From: an uncultured Acidimicrobiales bacterium
GTDB taxonomy: Bacteria; Actinomycetota; Acidimicrobiia; Acidimicrobiales; SZUA-35
DNA length: 58,687 nt
Reading direction: 5' to 3'
Assembly: GCA_937997485.1 (NCBI GenBank)
Contig: CALKTH010000020.1
Span: 1-58,687 of the forward strand
Of this stretch, positions 50,290 through 58,650 are shown piece after piece. The translations under genes were made by a program, and so were the position numbers. The stretch's first letter is position 1. Every line of letters starts with the position of its first letter. The notes beneath the pieces were generated by a model. It did no database searches. It was given only the letters and a program-made list of their open reading frames with translations, and had not been told where the DNA came from.

Positions 50290-50310
50290 AACGCTACGGA
50301 ACGTAGCGTT
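50290..50310. promoter_or_regulatory. TetR 2 operator dyad
   Basis: AACGCTACG-GAA-CGTAGCGTT is a perfect inverted repeat. An additional half-site CGTAGCGTTA is at 50272-50281. It precedes the MBL lipoprotein start by 22 bases. Confidence 0.65.
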
Positions 50311-50332
50311 GCCTACGCAAGGAGAGTCCGCA

Positions 50333-51247
50333 ATGAAGCTCACCCGCACGAGCGTTTTCCAGTCCCTGTTCGCGATGGCATTGATCGTGTCTGCCTGTTC
50401 GAGCGACGATGCCGCAACCGACAGCACGGCAGACACGACTGCTGCCGAAGCTGAGACCTCGGCCGAACCCGGCGACGATGCCTTCACCCCCGGAGTGCTT
50501 GACTCAGGAGCCACGGTTGCCACCTTCGATGAGGGGGAAGTCAAGGTGCACACCTACACCAACCCAGAGGCGGGGTTCGGCAACTCCACGATCGTCGTCG
50601 AGACCGAGAACGCTGTTGTACTGATCGACTCTCACTTCGCTGAGTCCTCAGCTTCGGAGTTCCGAGCGTTCGCCGAGTCCTTCGGCAAGCCGATCGAGCG
50701 ACTCATCCTCACGCATGATCACCCCGACCACATCGGTGGCGTTGAGCCCGTCTTCGGAGATGTCGAGACGTACTCCTCAGCGGGCGTCGTCAGTGGCGCC
50801 GCCGGAGCTGGGACCACGATCAAGAACACCTTGGATGCCGGAACGGTCGAGATCGACGGGGTGGAGTTCGTCTTCGATGTGTTTGTCGACGCTGAAGCCG
50901 AAGAGCAAGTGGTGATCTCGGTTCCCGAGGCTGGTCTCGTCGCCGCTGGCGATCTGATCTACCACCAATACCACGCCGTCATGACACCCACGTTCGACAA
51001 CTGGATCTCGATCCTCGAACAGCTGGCCGCAGCAGACGACGTCCGCGTGGTTGTCCCTGGCCATGGCGCACCCGGTGGTCCTGAAGTCTTCGACGACATC
51101 ATTGGCTACCTGGAGACCGCGCGATCGACCTACGCCGAATCCGACGATGCCGAGTCGTTCAACGCAGCCATGGTTGACACCTACCCGGATCGTGCCGGCG
51201 CCAACCTCCTCGAATTCGGCTCTGATCGACTGTTCCCGAAGTCCTGA
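50333..51247 (+). CDS. MBL-fold metallo-hydrolase lipoprotein
   Basis: A 304-residue exported hydrolase. Lipoprotein signal FQSLFAMALIVSAC, then an acidic Ser/Thr/Asp/Glu spacer to about residue 50. LILTHDHPDHIGG is the zinc-binding H-x-H-x-D-H motif, and VAAGDLIYHQYH and VVVPGHGAPGG provide the remaining metal ligands. The substrate could be a lactone, thioester or other ester. ATG 50333 follows AAGGAGAG. Expression is probably repressed by the divergent TetR 2. Confidence 0.88.
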   Translation: MKLTRTSVFQSLFAMALIVSACSSDDAATDSTADTTAAEAETSAEPGDDAFTPGVLDSGATVATFDEGEVKVHTYTNPEAGFGNSTIVVETENAVVLIDSHFAESSASEFRAFAESFGKPIERLILTHDHPDHIGGVEPVFGDVETYSSAGVVSGAAGAGTTIKNTLDAGTVEIDGVEFVFDVFVDAEAEEQVVISVPEAGLVAAGDLIYHQYHAVMTPTFDNWISILEQLAAADDVRVVVPGHGAPGGPEVFDDIIGYLETARSTYAESDDAESFNAAMVDTYPDRAGANLLEFGSDRLFPKS

Positions 51248-51261
51248 CCTTCGCAAAGGGT

Positions 51262-51801
51262 TCAGGTGAGGGCGCGGCGGACGTGGCTGACGGTCTCGGC
51301 CTCGGCGGCGCCCTTCGGTGAGTGGTTGCCGGCAACCCACAGCATCTCAACCGGGGCATTGATCGCCCCGGTGTGCTGCTCGAACTCGGCGGGCGAGCCG
51401 AACGGATCTCGCTCGCCCGAGACGAACAGTGTGGGAACGGTGATGTCAGGGAAGTGTTCGACCCGGAGCTTCTCTGGCTTGCCGGGTGGGTGCAGTGGAT
51501 AGGACAAGAGCGCGAGTCCTCCCACGTCGAGCCCCTCGGCTGCGGCGAGCGAACATGCCCGCCCACCGAAGCTCCGACCACCGATGACAATGCTCGAGGT
51601 CTCGACATCGAGATCCGCAGCCAACTGTTCGGTGGCCTCCACAACCTTCGCTGCTGCTCGCTTCACGCTTGTGGTGCCGAGCGTCAGGCGGAGCACGGTG
51701 AGTTCGGGCAAGGCCTCCTCGATAGCGACGAGCGTCGAATGATCACGGTCTGCGCTCGCGCCCGGCGTCACCACGACCCCAGCGATGTTCGAGAATTTCA
51801 T
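51262..51801 (-). CDS. KANL3/Tex30-type alpha/beta hydrolase
   Basis: A 179-residue compact hydrolase. VVVTPGASADRDHSTLVAIEEAL is the oxyanion region, IVIGGRSFGGRACSLAA the Ser elbow (G-R-S-F-G), LLSYPLHPPGKPEKLR the family-typical loop, TLFVSGERDPFGSP the Asp, and AGNHSPKG the His. ATG 51801. It converges with the MBL gene (14 bases) and lies upstream of the YHS gene on the opposite side of a small gap. Confidence 0.82.
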   Translation of the reverse strand: MKFSNIAGVVVTPGASADRDHSTLVAIEEALPELTVLRLTLGTTSVKRAAAKVVEATEQLAADLDVETSSIVIGGRSFGGRACSLAAAEGLDVGGLALLSYPLHPPGKPEKLRVEHFPDITVPTLFVSGERDPFGSPAEFEQHTGAINAPVEMLWVAGNHSPKGAAEAETVSHVRRALT

Positions 51802-51859
51802 GCACGCACGTTAGATCGGTCCGCCTCAACGTGTTGCCGGCGGTCACCGCGTGCCTGGC

Positions 51860-52222
51860 TCAGGAACTCTCGGCGAGCTTCCTGATACGGCCGTACATCA
51901 TTCCGAACATCGACGCGGCGAGCAGGTTCTTGTTGATGAAGAGCGTGTTGTCTTCGATTCGCCACCGCTTGGGGGAACCCTTGAGGTCACTGCCCATGAC
52001 TTGGGCGACGGCACAATGGCCACCGAACGCCGGTGCGTACTTCTCGGGGTCGTTGTCGAACAGCTCCCGGTGTTCCGCTGTGGAGAACAGCCACGTGGCG
52101 TCGTTCCACTGTCGACTGATGTTGGGGTTGCCCTTCGTGGGCTCGCCGACCGTGAAGTAGGCAACAGGGTCGTGCCCCTGCAACGCGTGTCCGGCCTTGT
52201 CGGTATAGACGGTCGTGCTCAT
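51860..52222 (-). CDS. YHS-domain protein, copy 2
   Basis: A 120-residue protein with the same plan as the gene at 5584-6015: GHDPVAYFTVGEPTKGNP, WNDATWLFSTAEHRELF, YAPAFGGHCAVAQ and SPKRWRIEDNTLFIN. The shared tail beyond the YHS core shows they are true paralogues. ATG 52222 lies 8 bases after the -10 of a MerR-type promoter, making it a distant member of that regulon; an open frame from 52246 would start within the operator. Confidence 0.82.
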   Translation of the reverse strand: MSTTVYTDKAGHALQGHDPVAYFTVGEPTKGNPNISRQWNDATWLFSTAEHRELFDNDPEKYAPAFGGHCAVAQVMGSDLKGSPKRWRIEDNTLFINKNLLAASMFGMMYGRIRKLAESS

Positions 52223-52229
52223 GCGCCTG

Positions 52230-52260
52230 AGGCTAAACATTGTCACCGTGTCAAGGTCAA
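52230..52260 (-). promoter_or_regulatory. MerR operator/promoter for YHS gene 2
   Basis: On the minus strand: TTGACC (52260-52255), 19-base spacer with TTGACACGGTGACAA (one mismatch), TAGCCT (52235-52230). It repeats the 8-11 kb promoters at a distance of about 43 kb. Leaderless start at 52222. Confidence 0.8.
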
Positions 52261-52294
52261 GCGAACGAGACGAACGTCTCCGCCGAACCGGTCC

Positions 52295-53212
52295 CTACGT
52301 GACGTCGTAGTTGATGGGTGTCGTCCAACGCGAGTTGTCGTGGGCGTCCCAATAGGCCTGGCGCAGTCGCAACGTGATCGGTCCAGGTTGACCGTCGCCG
52401 AGAGTCCGGCCGTCGATCATCGTGACCGGCATGACCCCGCCCGCAGTACTAGTGATGAAGGCCTCCTCGGCTCGTGCCGCCTCGCCGACGGGCACGGGCG
52501 CGACGTGGGTGCCGAGGCCATGCTCCTCAGCCAGCTCGAGGATCGTGCGGCGAGTGAGGCCTTGCAGCACTCCGCTGTCTGGCGTGTGAAGCTCACCCTC
52601 GATGACGAGAAAGACGTTGAAGCCGGGACCCTCGGTCAGATTGCCGTCGAGGTCCGGAAGCACGGCAACGGTGCCCCCTCGGTCGTGCGCCTCGAACGCT
52701 CCTCGGGTGAGGTCGCCCCAATGGAAGTTCTTCACGGTGGGATCGACCGACGCTTCAGGAATGCGAACGGTGTCGCGAGCGATGACGAGGTGGGAGCCAA
52801 CCTCTTGATCGTCGGGCTCGACGATCCAGAGGTACGGGATCGCATAGGCGTAGAACTGATTCTTGAACGTCCAGGGATCGCGGCCGCCTCGTCCGGGCCA
52901 GCCTCGCGTTGCGATCATGTCGACGTAGGCCTCCCGGAGGCCAGACCGGCGAACGCACTCGTGCAGGATCCCTTCGATCTCGTCTCGATCGACTCGGAGA
53001 TTCATGTGGAGTCGATCCATGCTCCGCTCGAACCGATCGAGGTGTTCCTGCAGGCGGAAGAACTGCCCGTTCCACACGGCCACGACGTCGTAGGTGACAT
53101 CGGAGCGGCTGAAGCCGGCGTCGAGCAACGACATCTTCGCCTCGCGAATCGGGACAAAGCCATCCGCATGGGTCCAGGCGCATCCACGGGCATAGGGGTT
53201 GCCGTCGGTCAT
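52295..53212 (-). CDS. Class IV aminotransferase (branched-chain/D-amino acid type)
   Basis: A 305-residue PLP enzyme. MSLLDAGFSRSDVTYDVVAVWNGQFFRLQEHLDRFERSM is the class IV start, VKNFHWGDLTRG carries the Schiff-base lysine, LTEGPGFNVFLVIEGELHTP and AFITSTAGGVMPVTMIDGR complete the fold and phosphate site. It could transaminate branched or aromatic amino acids, or D-alanine; motif reading alone does not settle this. ATG 53212, divergent from the DUF6206-like gene. Confidence 0.88.
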   Translation of the reverse strand: MTDGNPYARGCAWTHADGFVPIREAKMSLLDAGFSRSDVTYDVVAVWNGQFFRLQEHLDRFERSMDRLHMNLRVDRDEIEGILHECVRRSGLREAYVDMIATRGWPGRGGRDPWTFKNQFYAYAIPYLWIVEPDDQEVGSHLVIARDTVRIPEASVDPTVKNFHWGDLTRGAFEAHDRGGTVAVLPDLDGNLTEGPGFNVFLVIEGELHTPDSGVLQGLTRRTILELAEEHGLGTHVAPVPVGEAARAEEAFITSTAGGVMPVTMIDGRTLGDGQPGPITLRLRQAYWDAHDNSRWTTPINYDVT

Positions 53213-53336
53213 CGGGTACTCCGGTCGTTCTCGATCGATCGCTGCCGCGCTGGCGTGAACTCGGACTCGGCGCCCAAGCGAACGTTGGTGACAACTGCGG
53301 TACGTTCCCTATCACGACCGAGCCGGAGATCGCTGC

Positions 53337-54218
53337 GTGAACGAGTCCTTTCCCACAACCGATGAGCTCGAAGCGCTCGAGCAGGTTGTCGTGGCCGCTC
53401 TCGAGTCGAGGGACGACTCGACGTTGAATGTCCTTGGCTATGGCGAGGTTTCCGTCGCTCTCGGCTGGCCGATTGAGGAACCGACGTTCGTGTGCAAGCG
53501 CACACCACCGTTCACACGAACCCAGTTCGCCGAGTATCAGGGCCTGATCGAGGAATACGTGGCCGGTGTTCAGGCAAGCGGTCTCGCCGTCGTCGACACG
53601 AAGGTGGTTCCCATTTCACGCGGCGACGATGTCATCTCGTATCTGGTGCAACCGAAGTTGGCCTCGACGTCGTTGGGCGACAACGTGCTCCAGTCGGCGG
53701 AACCAGATCCCGAGCACCCCTTCCTGGAAGCGCTTGCGGGAGCGCTCGACGTGGTTTCGCCGACGCTCAGCATCGACGCGCAAGTCACCAACTTCTCGTG
53801 GGACGGATCTCGACTGACCCTGATTGATGTCGGCACACCGTTCATGTGGGACGAGACGGGCGAGCTTCGCTTTGAGATGAAGCCGTTTGCTCGCATGCTC
53901 CCGGCCCCAACCCGCCTCCTGGCCACTCGTGAGCTGACGAAGCTCGTGACCCGCTGGAATGACCCTCGACGAGTCGCCGTCGACGTTGTGGCGAACCTCT
54001 ACCGAGCGAACCTTCCCGAATGGGTGGATGCAACGGTCACGGCAATGAACGGGGCGCTTGGCCGCGATTCGATCTCAGCGAAGGAAGCCCGCGAACTCTT
54101 CGAGGAGGACCTGAAGATCTGGCCGTTCCTCAAGAAGCTCCAGGCGGCTGAGCGTTGGTGGCAGACCACGGTTCGCCGGCAACCGTACGACTGGTTCATC
54201 TACTCCAGCTACGACTGA
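53337..54218 (+). CDS. DUF6206-like protein
   Basis: A 293-residue cytoplasmic protein. LGYGEVSVALGWPIEEPTFVCKRTPPF resembles the N-lobe of kinase-like phosphotransferases (glycine loop and Lys), and NFSWDGSRLTLIDVGTPFMWD is like their metal-binding D-x-G/x segment, but a full kinase catalytic loop is not obvious. The C-terminus ends in many aromatic residues (WWQTTVRRQPYDWFIYSSYD). I place it tentatively in DUF6206. GTG 53337. Confidence 0.6.
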   Translation: MNESFPTTDELEALEQVVVAALESRDDSTLNVLGYGEVSVALGWPIEEPTFVCKRTPPFTRTQFAEYQGLIEEYVAGVQASGLAVVDTKVVPISRGDDVISYLVQPKLASTSLGDNVLQSAEPDPEHPFLEALAGALDVVSPTLSIDAQVTNFSWDGSRLTLIDVGTPFMWDETGELRFEMKPFARMLPAPTRLLATRELTKLVTRWNDPRRVAVDVVANLYRANLPEWVDATVTAMNGALGRDSISAKEARELFEEDLKIWPFLKKLQAAERWWQTTVRRQPYDWFIYSSYD

Positions 54219-54256
54219 CCGGGCTTCGAGGTCTGACGGGGCGGCCTGGGTTCGAA

Positions 54257-56293
54257 TCAGACGGGCAACAAGGGGGGCATGGGCAGACGAACGGCGTCGG
54301 CGACCACCCGGATGAGTTCTGCCTCATCGGCGGTCGTCGTGTCGTCGTGCTCGACGATGACCAGCGCCGCCTCGACGAAGCGACGACGCCCGTCGTAGTT
54401 CAGATGCGAGAGCTGCTCGAGTGCATGGTCGACAACCTCGACCGAGAGCGAACCCTCGCTCTGAAGTGGCTGAGCCGGGAGACCAGCGGACTCGAGCGCA
54501 AGCTTGAAGGCTTGCTCAGCGTCGGCTGCGCCGCCACTGTTGAACCAGGCCAGGGCGGTCAACACGGTGACAGCATCTGTGCCGAGGCGGTCGAACAGCA
54601 CGTTGTGCTTGGACCGGCCGGTGTCGTGTTGATCCTCGAGGTGACGAATGAGCACGCGTCGAAGGATCCAGCGGAACAGGTCTTGGTCGGGTCGTGAGCT
54701 TTCGATGGCCAAGACGGTCTCTCGCAACGACTCCTGAAACTGCCAGGGAGTTTCCCGAATCGAGTGCAATGCGATGTCGATGGCCGGGAGCTGGAGTGGT
54801 CGATCCAGATCGCTGATGACGCCGCTGGCCGACTCGATATAGCTGGCCTCGAGGCCCGTGGCTTCGCTTGCCTGTGCGAGGTCTCGTTGACGTTGCGCTG
54901 GGTCGGCGGAGACGAGCAAGCCCAACACCGCTGCCACCGCACCACCACGAGTGTGGAGGTAGTTCTGCGTGGTCTCGGGAATTCTCGCCAGGAGTTGGCG
55001 GGCGTAGTCGATGTGTTCCTGAGTCGGCCCATCGAAGGTGGGCGGTCGGTAGGCCTGCGATCCCTCGGCCGGAGGAGCGGGCGGATGGCTCGCTGAGCCT
55101 GGCGGGGGAGGGGTGTTGGTCGGAGCGTTCGCCCCGGCGAGACCGCCGATGAGAATCGCGGGATCGAACGGGAGCGCAGGGTTCGTTGGCATCCCCGGGA
55201 TGCTCGCTTGTCCCGGCAGCATCTGGCCCGACATCGTGCCCCAGCCCGCAGCGTTCGCAGAGTTGGGGGCCTGGGCCGGCTTGGCGACTTCGGGATCCGG
55301 TGTGTGGAACTCGCCATCCCAGTTCGGAAGCAGGCGAGAAATTCGAGTTTTGAGCGGCGGGTGCGACGCGAAGGACGAGTTGAGCGGTGAGCTGAAGAAC
55401 AGGTGGCCCGCCTCGACCGCGTGGGCAGAGCGGACCTTGTTCTCTCCACCCAGCCCGCCGATCTTGCTCAGCGCCTCACCGAGGCCGTCCGGGTTGCGGG
55501 TGAATTGCACGGCCGAGGCGTCGGCCAGGAGCTCTCGCTGACGAGAAACGGCAGCCTGGATCATCCGGGCGAAGAACGTGCCAACCGCGCCGATGATCAG
55601 CAGCCCGAAGCCGAGGGCGAACATGGCGAACACGAGCCCGTTCTCCTCTTTGTTGTTGCTGTTCCGGCGTCGCGGAGCGAACCACAGCGACTCAAGCAGC
55701 ACCCGCCCGAGCACGGTGAGGATGGCGATTCCGAAGACCCATCCGATGATGCGCGTCTTGATGCGTGTGTCGCCGTTGGCGATGTGGGCGAACTCGTGAG
55801 CGACCACGCCCTGAAGCTCGGAGCGGGTGAGATGCTGAAGGGCACCCCGGGTGACGCCGATGGCCGCGTTGTCTGCTGACCAGCCCGCAGCGAATGCATT
55901 GATGCCGGGTTCGTTGTCCAGGATGTAGACGGCGGGCACCGCCATGCCAGAGGCGATCGCGATTTCCTCCACCACATTGCTCAGCTGTTTCTCCGCCGGG
56001 TCGAGCGTGTTGAAGTCAACGGCGCGTCCGCCCATCGACGTTGCGACGTAAGAGCCGCCACCGCTGCGAATCTGAGCCGTCTTCGACAGCGAGCTGCCGC
56101 CCACGATGAGCAGGGTGACAGGTGCCGCGATCCCAACCGACGTGATGGGATCGAACTCGTTCGTGGTGTACGCCAGGAGTGCTGTGGCCAGCACCGAGGC
56201 GATGGCGATGAGTCCGAGGAGTCCCGCGGAGAACAAGACGATGAGCCGCGTCGTGCTTTGGCGCGCCTCGTCTTGATGGGTCTGAAAATCCAT
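54257..56293 (-). CDS. M48-family (HtpX-like) membrane metalloprotease with long C-terminal extension
   Basis: A 678-residue protein. Two N-terminal membrane helices, then the protease core with VVAHEFAHIANGDTRIKTR (zinc motif H-E-x-x-H), two more helices near 195-245, and QREllADASAVQFTRNPDGL-type sequence supplying the third ligand. A Pro/Gly-rich linker (about 330-410) leads to a helical C-terminal domain of about 260 residues not found in HtpX. Likely degrades misfolded membrane proteins. LemA lies 41 bases upstream on the same strand, a frequent pairing. Confidence 0.9.
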   Translation of the reverse strand: MDFQTHQDEARQSTTRLIVLFSAGLLGLIAIASVLATALLAYTTNEFDPITSVGIAAPVTLLIVGGSSLSKTAQIRSGGGSYVATSMGGRAVDFNTLDPAEKQLSNVVEEIAIASGMAVPAVYILDNEPGINAFAAGWSADNAAIGVTRGALQHLTRSELQGVVAHEFAHIANGDTRIKTRIIGWVFGIAILTVLGRVLLESLWFAPRRRNSNNKEENGLVFAMFALGFGLLIIGAVGTFFARMIQAAVSRQRELLADASAVQFTRNPDGLGEALSKIGGLGGENKVRSAHAVEAGHLFFSSPLNSSFASHPPLKTRISRLLPNWDGEFHTPDPEVAKPAQAPNSANAAGWGTMSGQMLPGQASIPGMPTNPALPFDPAILIGGLAGANAPTNTPPPPGSASHPPAPPAEGSQAYRPPTFDGPTQEHIDYARQLLARIPETTQNYLHTRGGAVAAVLGLLVSADPAQRQRDLAQASEATGLEASYIESASGVISDLDRPLQLPAIDIALHSIRETPWQFQESLRETVLAIESSRPDQDLFRWILRRVLIRHLEDQHDTGRSKHNVLFDRLGTDAVTVLTALAWFNSGGAADAEQAFKLALESAGLPAQPLQSEGSLSVEVVDHALEQLSHLNYDGRRRFVEAALVIVEHDDTTTADEAELIRVVADAVRLPMPPLLPV

Positions 56294-56334
56294 GCCGGTG
56301 CCGGTCGGATCTCGTGCAGCCTGAGGGGGAAGTG

Positions 56335-56958
56335 TCAGCCGGCCGCCGGGCCGTCGTTGTCGTCGAACGACACCTGGATGTTCTCTCGCTTGTACGCCTT
56401 CTCGTCGGTATCCAAGTCGAGGTAGGCGCTGTCCTTGAAGCCGAACGTATTGGCGATGAACACGGGCGGGAACGTCTGCTTGTAGGTCTGGTAGTTGTTG
56501 ACCTGATCGTTGTAGTTCTGCCGGGCGAAGGCGATCTTGTTCTCGGTGGTGGTGAGCTCTTCGGTGAGCTGCATCATGTTCTGATTCGCCTTCAGGTCTG
56601 GGTAGGCCTCAGCCACGGCCAGCAGACGACCGAGGGCGCCACCGAGCGCTCCTTCCGAGCTGGCCATCTTGGCCATCGCTGCCGCATTCTCGGGATCGCC
56701 ATTGACTTCGACGCGGGCTTGGGTCGCCGAGGCCCGAGCGTTGACGACGGCTTCGAGCGTCTCCTTCTCGTGGCTCATGTAGCCCTTGGCCGTCTCCACC
56801 AAGTTGGGGATCAGATCGTGCCGACGTTCGAGTTGGACATCGATCTGAGCGAAGCCATTGACCGCTCGTTCACGAAACGTGACCAGTTTGTTGTAGATGG
56901 ACGCAACGAAGGCGCCGAGGGCAAGGACGATGACAACGAGGACGATCAGCAGAATCAC
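56335..56958 (-). CDS. LemA-family protein
   Basis: A 207-residue membrane-anchored helical-bundle protein: one N-terminal helix (LLIVLVVIVLALGAFVASIYN) followed by VTFRERAVNGFAQIDVQLERRHDLIPNLVETAKGYMSHEKETLEAVVNARA, the LemA signature, and the TENKIAFARQNYNDQVNNYQTYKQTFP segment. GTG 56958 is preferred as it starts just before the helix. It precedes the M48 protease; LemA/M48 pairs are widespread, the joint function being probable envelope quality control. Confidence 0.9.
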   Translation of the reverse strand: MILLIVLVVIVLALGAFVASIYNKLVTFRERAVNGFAQIDVQLERRHDLIPNLVETAKGYMSHEKETLEAVVNARASATQARVEVNGDPENAAAMAKMASSEGALGGALGRLLAVAEAYPDLKANQNMMQLTEELTTTENKIAFARQNYNDQVNNYQTYKQTFPPVFIANTFGFKDSAYLDLDTDEKAYKRENIQVSFDDNDGPAAG

Positions 56959-57179
56959 AGAAACGATCCTAGGCGCGGATACATCGCCAGTCCGGTAGAA
57001 GCGGCAGTACGGGAGGCCGACCGGCAAAGTAAGAGTGTGACGCCGGTCGGACTCCCGCCGCGGAGCCAGATCGAGTCGCCCTTCCGATCGGCCGCCCGCA
57101 AGGAGATTCTCTCACATGACGCATATCTGTCAGGCCAAGATTGGCTCAAGATCAACAGGCATCAACATGCTGTTGAACA

Positions 57180-57226
57180 GAATTGCCGCGCCCATGTACC
57201 TGTGAGGTACATGAGCGCGGCAATTC
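57180..57226. repeat. 47-base hairpin repeat, copy 2, in an otherwise gene-free 304-base gap
   Basis: 22-base arms (GAATTGCCGCGCCC... and its complement) around GTG, with a single mismatch. It is the only structure I see in the gene-free stretch 56959-57262 between LemA and NDH-2. It sits just beyond the NDH-2 stop, in a terminator position. Confidence 0.8.
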
Positions 57227-57262
57227 AGCCAGGTGCGAACGGACTGAGCGGGCTGAGCGGTC

Positions 57263-58552
57263 TCAGTTTTCGAGGTCGTTAGTGATGAGGCGAGCTTGCC
57301 GATGGCCCGTCCAGTACTGCCAACCCCATCCAGCCATGGTGCGAAGCCGATTGCGAAAGCCAACGAGCGACCAGATGTGCACCAGCCACCAGATCACCCA
57401 GGCGACATAGCCGCCGAACTGCACCCGATCGCCAACCTGCACCACTGCCTTGGAGCGGCCGATTGTCGCCATCGAGCCCTTGTCGACGTAGCGAAACGGA
57501 AGTCGCGGGCGGCCTGCCAGGTCAGCCGTGATGCTCTGAGCCACGTGTTCGCCCGCCTGCTCTGCCGCAGGGGCCACGCCGGGGACGTTCGCGCCGGCCT
57601 CGTCGACAACGGCGGCGAGGTCACCGATAACGAACACTCGATCATGCCCCTGGATGTGCAGATGCTCCGTCACCGGAACGCGCCCGGATCGATCTGTCTC
57701 GCTGCTGACCAACGACCCGATCGGGGATGCCGCCACGCCCGCAGCCCACAGCACGGTTCTTGTGGGGATCCGGCCCTGATCCGTGTCCACGCCGTCGCGA
57801 TCAATGTTCGTGACGCGAGTATTTGTCCGGACCTCGACCCCGAGCTTCTTGAGCTGTCGCTCCGCTGACTTCGAGAGCTTGGGAGAGAACGTTGGCAGTA
57901 CTGCAGGGCCGGCCTCCACGAGGATGACCGAGGCGCTGCCCGTGTCGATGTTTCGGAAGTCATCTCGGAGCGTTCGCATGGCGATCTCTTTCACCGCGCC
58001 AGCCAATTCGACACCGGTCGGTCCTGCCCCGACGATCGCAAACGTCATGTGCAGCTCTCGCTGCTCCGCACCCTCGGCCAGCTCCGCCCGCTCGAACGCC
58101 TTGAGAATGCGGGCTCGGATGTCGAGCGCATCCTCGATGGATTTGAGGCCCGGCGCATGACGTTCCCACTCGTCGTTGCCGAAGTAGGCGTGCGTGGCGC
58201 CGGTGGCGAGCACCAGATAGTCGAAGTTCACGGTGCGGCCATCAGCGGTCACGGTCCGGCCGGGAAGGTCCACACCGGTGACCTCGCCGAGCATGACCGT
58301 GCAGTTGGCTTGGTCACGAAGAATCTGGCGGATGGGTTGAGCGATGTCGGACGGATTCAACCCCGCGCTCGCTACCTGGTAAAGCAGCGGTTGGAACAGA
58401 TGGTGATTGCGGCGATCGATGATGATCACCTCAACGTCGACGTCAGCGAGCCGCTTCGCCGCTTGAAGACCTCCGAACCCAGCGCCAACGATCACCACTC
58501 TCGGCCGAACGCTGCGCTCGGTGAGACTCCCGGCGGAACCTGATTGAGGCAT
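57263..58552 (-). CDS. ndh: Type II NADH dehydrogenase (NDH-2)
   Basis: A 429-residue FAD enzyme that passes electrons from NADH to quinone without pumping protons. RVVIVGAGFGGLQAAKRLA binds FAD, FAIVGAGPTGVELAGAVKEI binds NADH, VFVIGDLAAV is the second FAD contact, and APAAEQAGEHVAQSI matches the quinone-site motif (A-x-Q-x-G/A). The C-terminal GYVAWVIWWLVHIWSLVGFRNR is the amphipathic membrane anchor. ATG 58552; hairpin repeats lie just outside both ends of the gene. Confidence 0.93.
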   Translation of the reverse strand: MPQSGSAGSLTERSVRPRVVIVGAGFGGLQAAKRLADVDVEVIIIDRRNHHLFQPLLYQVASAGLNPSDIAQPIRQILRDQANCTVMLGEVTGVDLPGRTVTADGRTVNFDYLVLATGATHAYFGNDEWERHAPGLKSIEDALDIRARILKAFERAELAEGAEQRELHMTFAIVGAGPTGVELAGAVKEIAMRTLRDDFRNIDTGSASVILVEAGPAVLPTFSPKLSKSAERQLKKLGVEVRTNTRVTNIDRDGVDTDQGRIPTRTVLWAAGVAASPIGSLVSSETDRSGRVPVTEHLHIQGHDRVFVIGDLAAVVDEAGANVPGVAPAAEQAGEHVAQSITADLAGRPRLPFRYVDKGSMATIGRSKAVVQVGDRVQFGGYVAWVIWWLVHIWSLVGFRNRLRTMAGWGWQYWTGHRQARLITNDLEN

Positions 58553-58603
58553 GGGGTTCAGGCTAGATCGCTTCAGTAGGGAGAGATCCACATACACCCA
58601 TCT

Positions 58604-58650
58604 GAATTGCCGCGTTCATGTACCTCTCAGGTACGTGGGCGCGGCACTTC
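58604..58650. repeat. 47-base hairpin repeat, copy 3
   Basis: 22-base arms around CTC, matching copies 1 and 2. Of five non-identical pairings four are T-G, which still pair in RNA of the plus strand. It lies 52 bases upstream of the NDH-2 start, near the right edge of the window. Confidence 0.75.

Noticed and set aside
49610..50332. An N-terminal extension of the MBL lipoprotein through the TetR 2 gene
   Set aside because: It would put the signal peptide and lipobox in the protein interior and is antisense to TetR 2; ATG 50333 has a strong AAGGAGAG site.
51851..53365. A 500-codon open frame opposite YHS gene 2 and the aminotransferase
   Set aside because: It spans two real genes and a MerR promoter on the other strand and has no recognisable domain.
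54240..54275. A tRNA suggested by GGTTCGAATC
   Set aside because: Only the T-loop-like string is present; no acceptor, D or anticodon stems can be formed, and it overlaps the 3' end of the M48 protease gene.
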